Source: Desulfobacterales bacterium
Lineage (GTDB): Bacteria; Desulfobacterota; Desulfobacteria; Desulfobacterales; JAHEIW01
NCBI GenBank assembly: GCA_030145015.1
Contig: JAQYWI010000186.1
Location: 1 to 10,275 of the forward strand
Direction of reading: 5' to 3'
Length of the DNA: 10,275 nucleotides
Under the pieces are notes generated by a model. The model saw only the letters and a list, made by a program, of their open reading frames with translations, did no database searches and was not told where the DNA came from. Position 1 is the stretch's first letter. Each line of letters begins with the position of its first letter. Both the position numbers and the translations under genes were made by a program. Of the stretch, positions 6,273-10,275 are shown in pieces.

Positions 6273-6285
6273 TTCACATTCCGCG

Positions 6286-7665
6286 ATGCCTTATTTGCAT
6301 GCTATATACGCGCAGCTCGGTTTGACAAATTTACTTCTCTTGCTGGTCGGCCTGATTTTAAGCGCGGTACTTTTCCTGCTCATTATTTTGGTTCGGCGCC
6401 GGGAGATTAAATCCCAGGATTTTTTTGCGACGCTGAAAAAACAGGAGGAGCGCACGGAACGAATGGTTAGAGATGAGTTCGGGCGCAACCGTCAGGAATC
6501 GGCCGGAAGTGCCAGGCTGGCCCGGGAGGAAATCGGCAGCACTTTGAAATTTAGCAGTGATTCCCAGCTCAAGCAGCTGCGCGAGATTGCCGGCATGCAA
6601 AAAGATCAGCTCGACAGTTTTTCCAAACAGCTGCTGGAGATGACGAAGCTCAACGAAGAAAAACTCGAAACCATGCGAAATACGGTTGAAACGCAACTAC
6701 GAACCCTGCAGGAGGACAACAACCGAAGACTGGAACAAATGCGCGCGGTTGTCGACGAAAAACTGCAGTCGACTCTTGAAAAACGGCTGGGGGACTCGTT
6801 CAAGCAGGTTAGCGAGCGCCTTGAGCAGGTTTACAAAGGTCTGGGGGAGATGCGAAGCCTGGCCACCGGTGTGGGCGATCTTAAAAAAGTGTTGACCAAT
6901 GTCAAGACCCGGGGCACCTGGGGCGAAATTCGGCTCAGCCATATTCTGGAACAGATATTGACACCGGACCAATACGAGGTCAATGTGGCCACCAAGAAAG
7001 GCAGCAGCGAGCGGGTGGAGTTTGCCATAAAATTGCCGGGTCAGGGAGTCCACCAAGAAAAAATCGTCTGGCTGCCGATTGACTCTAAATTTCCCCAGGA
7101 GGACTATCAACGCTTGCTGGATGCTCAGGAAGCGGCCGATAAGGTCCAGGCCGAAAAATCGGTCAAAAACCTGGAAACCCGCGTTAAGGCCGAAGCCAAA
7201 GCCATCCGGGAAAAATATATCGACCCGCCCCATACCACCGATTTCGGGATCATGTTTTTGCCGGTGGAAGGCCTGTATGCTGAAGTCTTAAGGCGTCCGG
7301 GCCTTTGTGACAGCCTGCAAAGGGATTATCGCATTGTGGTCACCGGACCGACAACTCTGGCAGCTCTCTTAAATAGCCTGCAGATGGGCTTTCGCACCCT
7401 GGCCATCGAAAAACGATCCAGCGAAGTCTGGGAACTGCTGGGTGCCGTAAAAACCCAGTTCAGTAAATTTGGTGAGGTCCTGGCAAAAACCAAAAAGAAG
7501 CTGCAGGAAGCCAGCAATACGATTGACCAGGCCGAAGTCCGCACCCGGGTCATTTCGCGCAAGCTCAGCAAGGTCCAGGAACTGCCCCTGGGCGATTCGT
7601 CCAAGCTCATCGAACCGGCCGCAGACGATGATGATGATGATGACCTGGTGGATGATGGTTCCTAA
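6286..7665 (+). CDS. rmuC: RmuC-family protein
   Basis: A 459-residue protein (E. coli RmuC is about 475). An N-terminal membrane helix (about 14-36, rich in Leu/Val and followed by RRRE) anchors it. A long coiled coil follows (about 45-190), then the RmuC core domain (about 190-430) with GTWGEIRLSHILEQIL (210-225), LPIDSKFPQEDY (263-274), MFLPVEGLYAE (323-333) and GPTTLAALLNSLQMGFRTLA (354-373). The core has a restriction-endonuclease-like relation and is linked to limiting inversions and rearrangements at short inverted repeats in E. coli; its exact activity is unsettled. The protein ends in a run of seven aspartates. It is transcribed divergently from the flavoenzyme gene and followed by a repeat array, so it is probably a single-gene unit. 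Confidence 0.92.
   Translation: MPYLHAIYAQLGLTNLLLLLVGLILSAVLFLLIILVRRREIKSQDFFATLKKQEERTERMVRDEFGRNRQESAGSARLAREEIGSTLKFSSDSQLKQLREIAGMQKDQLDSFSKQLLEMTKLNEEKLETMRNTVETQLRTLQEDNNRRLEQMRAVVDEKLQSTLEKRLGDSFKQVSERLEQVYKGLGEMRSLATGVGDLKKVLTNVKTRGTWGEIRLSHILEQILTPDQYEVNVATKKGSSERVEFAIKLPGQGVHQEKIVWLPIDSKFPQEDYQRLLDAQEAADKVQAEKSVKNLETRVKAEAKAIREKYIDPPHTTDFGIMFLPVEGLYAEVLRRPGLCDSLQRDYRIVVTGPTTLAALLNSLQMGFRTLAIEKRSSEVWELLGAVKTQFSKFGEVLAKTKKKLQEASNTIDQAEVRTRVISRKLSKVQELPLGDSSKLIEPAADDDDDDDLVDDGS
7624..7644 (+). repeat. GAT microsatellite encoding seven Asp at the RmuC C-terminus
   Basis: GAC, five GAT codons in a row, then GAC, in frame near the end of rmuC. The tract lies outside the conserved core, so slippage by one codon would be tolerated. 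Confidence 0.7.
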
Positions 7666-7676
7666 AACGTCAGGCC

Positions 7677-7761
7677 TCTGGTTCAAGGGTTCAAAGGTTC
7701 AGGGTTCAAGGTTGCCCTAACCGCTTTTTTTTTGAACCTCTGAACCCAGAACCCAGAACTT
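7677..7761. repeat. Inverted array of a GGTTCAAG-type unit
   Basis: Four copies of a 7-8 base unit run rightward (GGTTCAAG, GGTTCAAA, GGTTCAG, GGTTCAAGG; 7680-7713). After a spacer of about 20 bases with a nine-T run (7725-7733), the inverted units GAACCTCT, GAACCCA, GAACCCA and GAAC follow (7734-7759). The arms can fold into a long imperfect hairpin. The T-run follows a short GGTT/AACC stem (7710-7722) and may end rmuC transcription. It fills the rmuC to CoA-transferase gap. Confidence 0.6.
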
Positions 7762-7827
7762 TTGGTCTTGTAGTGGGGCAGTGGATTTTCAGATTCCATC
7801 TCTAGGAGCATAATAGGGGAGAAACGA

Positions 7828-9702
7828 ATGCCTATATCCGGCTATTGGGCAGACAAATATATCGAAAACAAGCGCAGCGCGCATGAGGCGATTGGCCTGA
7901 TTAAGCCGGCTCAGCGTGTTTTTATCGGATCATCCTGCGGTGAACCCCAGCATCTGGTACGGGAGCTTTCGGAATCCTCAAATTATTTCAAAGATATTGA
8001 AATCAACCGCCTCTTGACACTGGAAACCACGCCGTTGACGCTCATTGCCAATAAAACCAGAGATCAAAGCCTCAATATTCGGTCATTTTATCTGGGTTCG
8101 GCAAAACCCAAGTCCATTGCCCGCAACAAACGGTTTATCACCCCCATCAATCTTTCGGCAATCCCGCGTTTATTTAAAAGCCGGCTGCTGCCGATCCATG
8201 TCGCCCTGATTCAAGTGTCACCGCCGGATGATTTCGGCTGGATGAGTCTGGGTATATCGGTCGATATTACGCTGGCGGCCGCCCAGTCGGCGGACCTGGT
8301 GATCGCCCAGGTGAATTCGCGTATGCCCCGAGTACTGGGTCGCAGTTTTATTCATGTTAACGATGTGGATGTATTTGTGGAATACGACGAACCGTTACTT
8401 GCGATTGGGGAAACACCGGAACTGAAGGCAGCCAATGACATCGGGCGGCTGATCGCGCGCCTTATCGAAGACGGTTCCACCATGGAAATCGGACTGGGCT
8501 CCACCCATCAGGCCACCCTGCTGGCGCTGGCCGATAAAAATGATCTGGGTATCCACACCCAGTATATGACCAACGATATTATGCACCTGTTTTCGAGAGG
8601 GGTGATTACCAATCGTAAAAAGGGTTTCAATGAAGGCAAAATGGTGGCCTCCGGCGCCATTGGAAACGAAGATTTATATGAATTTTTAAATGACAATCCG
8701 GCCATCGAGTTTCACCCTTCCGATTATGTCAATGACCCTTCTGTCATTTCACGCCATAATAAGATGGTGTCGATGAATGTTGCCATGACGATCGATCTGA
8801 CCGGCCAGGTAGCAGCCGATGCGTTGCCTTATAATAATTTTTCGGGTGTTACGGGGATGTTTGATTTTATGCGCGGTGCGGTCCAGTCCCAAGGCGGCAA
8901 GTCGATCCTGCTGTTGCCGGCCACCGCCCTGCAGGGCAAAAAAAGCCGCATTGTTCCCCAGTTGGAAGATGAGGCCGTCGTTGTACCCAGAGGGGACGTT
9001 CATTATGTGGTCTCCGAGTACGGGGCGGTGAATTTATTCGGCAAAAGCTTGCAGGAACGTGCCATGGCCATGATTAGCATTGCGCATCCGGATTTCCGGG
9101 ACGAGCTTTTTTACGCCGCCAAGAAAATGGGCCTTCTAAGCCCTGAACGGACGCTGACTGAATCGATCCATGGGGTTTATCCGATTCACCTGGAAGAAAC
9201 CATCGAAATTGACGCTGAACTGGTGACGATCAGACCCGCCAAGCCGGTGGATGAGAGAAGAATTCAGGAGCACTTTTACAATCTGGACAGAGATGACGTG
9301 GTTGCCCGGTTTTTCCATGAAAAAAACAGCTTTGTTCACGATGAAGTCGAAGGGGTCTCATTGATCGATTATATTAAAGATTTGACGATCGTTGCGGTTG
9401 TTGGAGAATTTGGTTTCGGCAAGGTGATCGGCGTCGGCGAGTATCTGGTGGACCCGGCAACCCGTGAGGCCGAGATTGCCTTTTCGATCAGCAGGCCTTA
9501 TCAAAAAAAGGGTCTGGGTAAAATACTGTTGAACAAACTGGTCTATGCTGCTCGCAACAACGGCATCTGCGGCTTTATGGCCTATACATCGACCCAGAAC
9601 AGGGGTATGATAAAGCTGTTTAGGATGCTGCCGTATAAAGTCGATAGCTTTTTTGACGGTGATATGCTGCAGCTTCGATGCCGGTTTGATAAACCCTTAT
9701 AA
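7828..9702 (+). CDS. CoA-transferase/acetyl-CoA hydrolase family protein fused to a GNAT acetyltransferase
   Basis: A 624-residue fusion. Residues about 10-435 form the two-part fold of acetyl-CoA hydrolase/4-hydroxybutyrate CoA-transferase: IKPAQRVFIGSSCGEP (25-40), SPPDDFGWMSLG (131-142), MEIGLGSTHQA (219-229), IHTQYMTND (242-250), SDYVNDPSVI (298-307), SRIVP (373-377), YVVSEYGAVNLFGKS (393-407) and ISIAHPDFRDEL (416-427). At residue 245 the family's catalytic Glu (HTEMFSDG-type motif) is Gln. Residues about 464-620 are a GNAT domain with the acetyl-CoA loop RPYQKKGLGKILL (556-568). Fusions of this kind are known in deltaproteobacteria. CoA transfer, if retained, would need another residue; the GNAT half could acetylate a protein or small molecule. 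GGGGAG seven bases upstream supports the ATG. It appears to be its own unit. Confidence 0.88.
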   Translation: MPISGYWADKYIENKRSAHEAIGLIKPAQRVFIGSSCGEPQHLVRELSESSNYFKDIEINRLLTLETTPLTLIANKTRDQSLNIRSFYLGSAKPKSIARNKRFITPINLSAIPRLFKSRLLPIHVALIQVSPPDDFGWMSLGISVDITLAAAQSADLVIAQVNSRMPRVLGRSFIHVNDVDVFVEYDEPLLAIGETPELKAANDIGRLIARLIEDGSTMEIGLGSTHQATLLALADKNDLGIHTQYMTNDIMHLFSRGVITNRKKGFNEGKMVASGAIGNEDLYEFLNDNPAIEFHPSDYVNDPSVISRHNKMVSMNVAMTIDLTGQVAADALPYNNFSGVTGMFDFMRGAVQSQGGKSILLLPATALQGKKSRIVPQLEDEAVVVPRGDVHYVVSEYGAVNLFGKSLQERAMAMISIAHPDFRDELFYAAKKMGLLSPERTLTESIHGVYPIHLEETIEIDAELVTIRPAKPVDERRIQEHFYNLDRDDVVARFFHEKNSFVHDEVEGVSLIDYIKDLTIVAVVGEFGFGKVIGVGEYLVDPATREAEIAFSISRPYQKKGLGKILLNKLVYAARNNGICGFMAYTSTQNRGMIKLFRMLPYKVDSFFDGDMLQLRCRFDKPL

Positions 9703-9867
9703 AAAAGTGATCTAAAGTGCCTAAAATGCCTAAAATTTTGGTGTCGCTATGCTCCATCTTTTATAAAAATGATCGTTCGACCCAGTCGTTCGACCCAGAG
9801 GCTCTCGACGGGTAGAATTCCTTAATTTTAGGCATTTTAGCTCATTTTAGTTCATTTTAGTCATTTT
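9703..9867. repeat. Inverted array of a CTAAAATG-type unit with 17-bp perfect arms
   Basis: The perfect arms are 9721-9737 and 9824-9840 (CTAAAATGCCTAAAATT and its complement). Outside them the same 9-10 base unit continues on both sides: AAAGTGATCT, AAAGTGCCT on the left, and ATTTTAGCTC, ATTTTAGTTC, ATTTTAGTC, ATTTTG on the right, so the pairing extends imperfectly. The 86-base centre carries its own tandem repeat. The array fills most of the gap between the CoA-transferase fusion and the ferredoxin-type gene. Confidence 0.65.
9773..9798. repeat. Two tandem copies of a 13-bp unit
   Basis: TCGTTCGACCCAG at 9773-9785 is repeated exactly and immediately at 9786-9798. It lies in the central loop of the surrounding inverted array. 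The GC-rich unit contrasts with the AT-rich arms. Confidence 0.7.
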
Positions 9868-9910
9868 GTTTAATTTGAAATGATTATATGACATTTACAC
9901 TCTGTGCCAC

Positions 9911-9917
9911 AGAAGGA
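9911..9917 (+). promoter_or_regulatory. Ribosome binding site of the corrinoid activator gene
   Basis: AGAAGGA is eight bases before the ATG at 9926 but only two before the in-frame ATG at 9920. The spacing favours 9926 as the start; the difference is two residues. Confidence 0.5.
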
Positions 9918-9925
9918 AAATGAAA

Positions 9926-10275
9926 ATGGCGACTCACAAGGTTGTTTTTTTACCCTATGAAACGAAAATAACGGTACCGGATGGCGAGACGATTATTCAT
10001 GCCGCCTTGGAAGCCGGTGTGCACATAAATGCCTCCTGCGGCGGGGAAGGTGTTTGCGGAAAATGCCGGGTGTTGCTTGAGGAAGGCGCGGTGGAAAGCG
10101 GCATTTCCGAAAAAATCAGCCAGGAGGACCAGGATAAGGGCTATCGACTGGCCTGCCAGGCGGTCGTAAAAAACGATCTGGTCGTGCGCATCCCGGTCGA
10201 ATCTGCCCTGGATGCCAGCGCCCTTCGAAGGCATATGACGCCGCGCAAAACCGCCCACATCCGCGAAATGAACTT
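9926..10275 (+). CDS. ASKHA-type corrinoid activation protein, N-terminal 2Fe-2S part (partial)
   Basis: The frame is open from the ATG to the window edge (116 complete codons). It begins with a plant-type 2Fe-2S ferredoxin domain (about 4-95): VPDGETIIHAALEAGVHI (18-35), then Cys38, 44 and 47 in ASCGGEGVCGKCRV and Cys77 in YRLACQAVV, the standard C-x5-C-x2-C...C cluster. This N-terminus, followed by PVESALDAS and a basic linker, is typical of RACo-like proteins (ferredoxin plus ASKHA ATPase, DUF4445), which reduce inactive Co(II) corrinoid proteins at ATP expense in methyl-transfer systems. The ASKHA part lies beyond the edge, so a stand-alone ferredoxin cannot be excluded. No clear promoter was seen at 9868-9910. 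Confidence 0.75.
   Translation, partial: MATHKVVFLPYETKITVPDGETIIHAALEAGVHINASCGGEGVCGKCRVLLEEGAVESGISEKISQEDQDKGYRLACQAVVKNDLVVRIPVESALDASALRRHMTPRKTAHIREMN

Noticed and set aside
6697..7233. 178-codon minus-strand open frame opposite rmuC
   Set aside because: It is antisense to the conserved RmuC core and has no family-like features.
9950..10258. 102-codon minus-strand open frame at the right edge
   Set aside because: The plus strand here encodes a ferredoxin domain with all four cluster cysteines, so the minus frame is a shadow.

Overview
The window looks like chromosomal sequence from a Gram-negative anaerobe, most likely a sulfate-reducer-type Desulfobacterota (deltaproteobacterium). 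This is inference. It rests on the corrinoid-activation-type ferredoxin at the right edge, a CoA-transferase/GNAT fusion, a TMADH/FadH-type flavoenzyme, moderate GC content, and intergenic gaps filled with short-unit inverted repeats of a kind I associate with Desulfobacterales genomes. No rRNA, tRNA, CRISPR array, transposase or phage gene was seen.

Layout. Positions 1-63 hold the last 20 codons of an unidentified plus-strand gene, followed by a perfect 15-bp hairpin. A roughly 425-base gap with several dyads leads to a cysteine hydrolase of the nicotinamidase/isochorismatase family (489-1076). The minus strand then carries a phage-shock module in the order pspA (2016-2699), pspB (1609-1869), pspC (1230-1616). 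Its sigma-54 activator pspF is divergent (2938-4005). Next is a minus-strand flavin/iron-sulfur oxidoreductase of the 2,4-dienoyl-CoA reductase/trimethylamine dehydrogenase type (4128-6044). Then come plus-strand rmuC (6286-7665), a CoA-transferase-family protein fused to a GNAT acetyltransferase (7828-9702), and the start of an ASKHA-type corrinoid activation protein with an N-terminal 2Fe-2S domain (9926 to the edge).

How the genes work together. The psp genes form one functional unit. PspF should activate a sigma-54 promoter that I can place at 2801-2816. PspA should be both the PspF inhibitor and the membrane-stabilising effector, with PspB and PspC as membrane sensors. The 238-base pspA/pspF gap reads as a complete enhancer-type control region: a sigma-54 -24/-12 element, an IHF-like site, a dyad that could be the PspF enhancer, and a sigma-70 promoter for pspF that overlaps this dyad. 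The other genes look like separate transcription units. The flavoenzyme, CoA-transferase fusion and corrinoid activator fit anaerobic acyl-CoA and C1 metabolism, but nothing in the sequence ties them into one pathway.

Main points of interest. (1) Five intergenic gaps each contain a different short unit repeated and then mirrored in inverted orientation. (2) The CoA-transferase domain has Gln at the position where the 4-hydroxybutyrate CoA-transferase family normally has its catalytic Glu, and it is fused to an intact-looking acetyltransferase. (3) The psp control region is well preserved. I did not find a convincing wholly new system.
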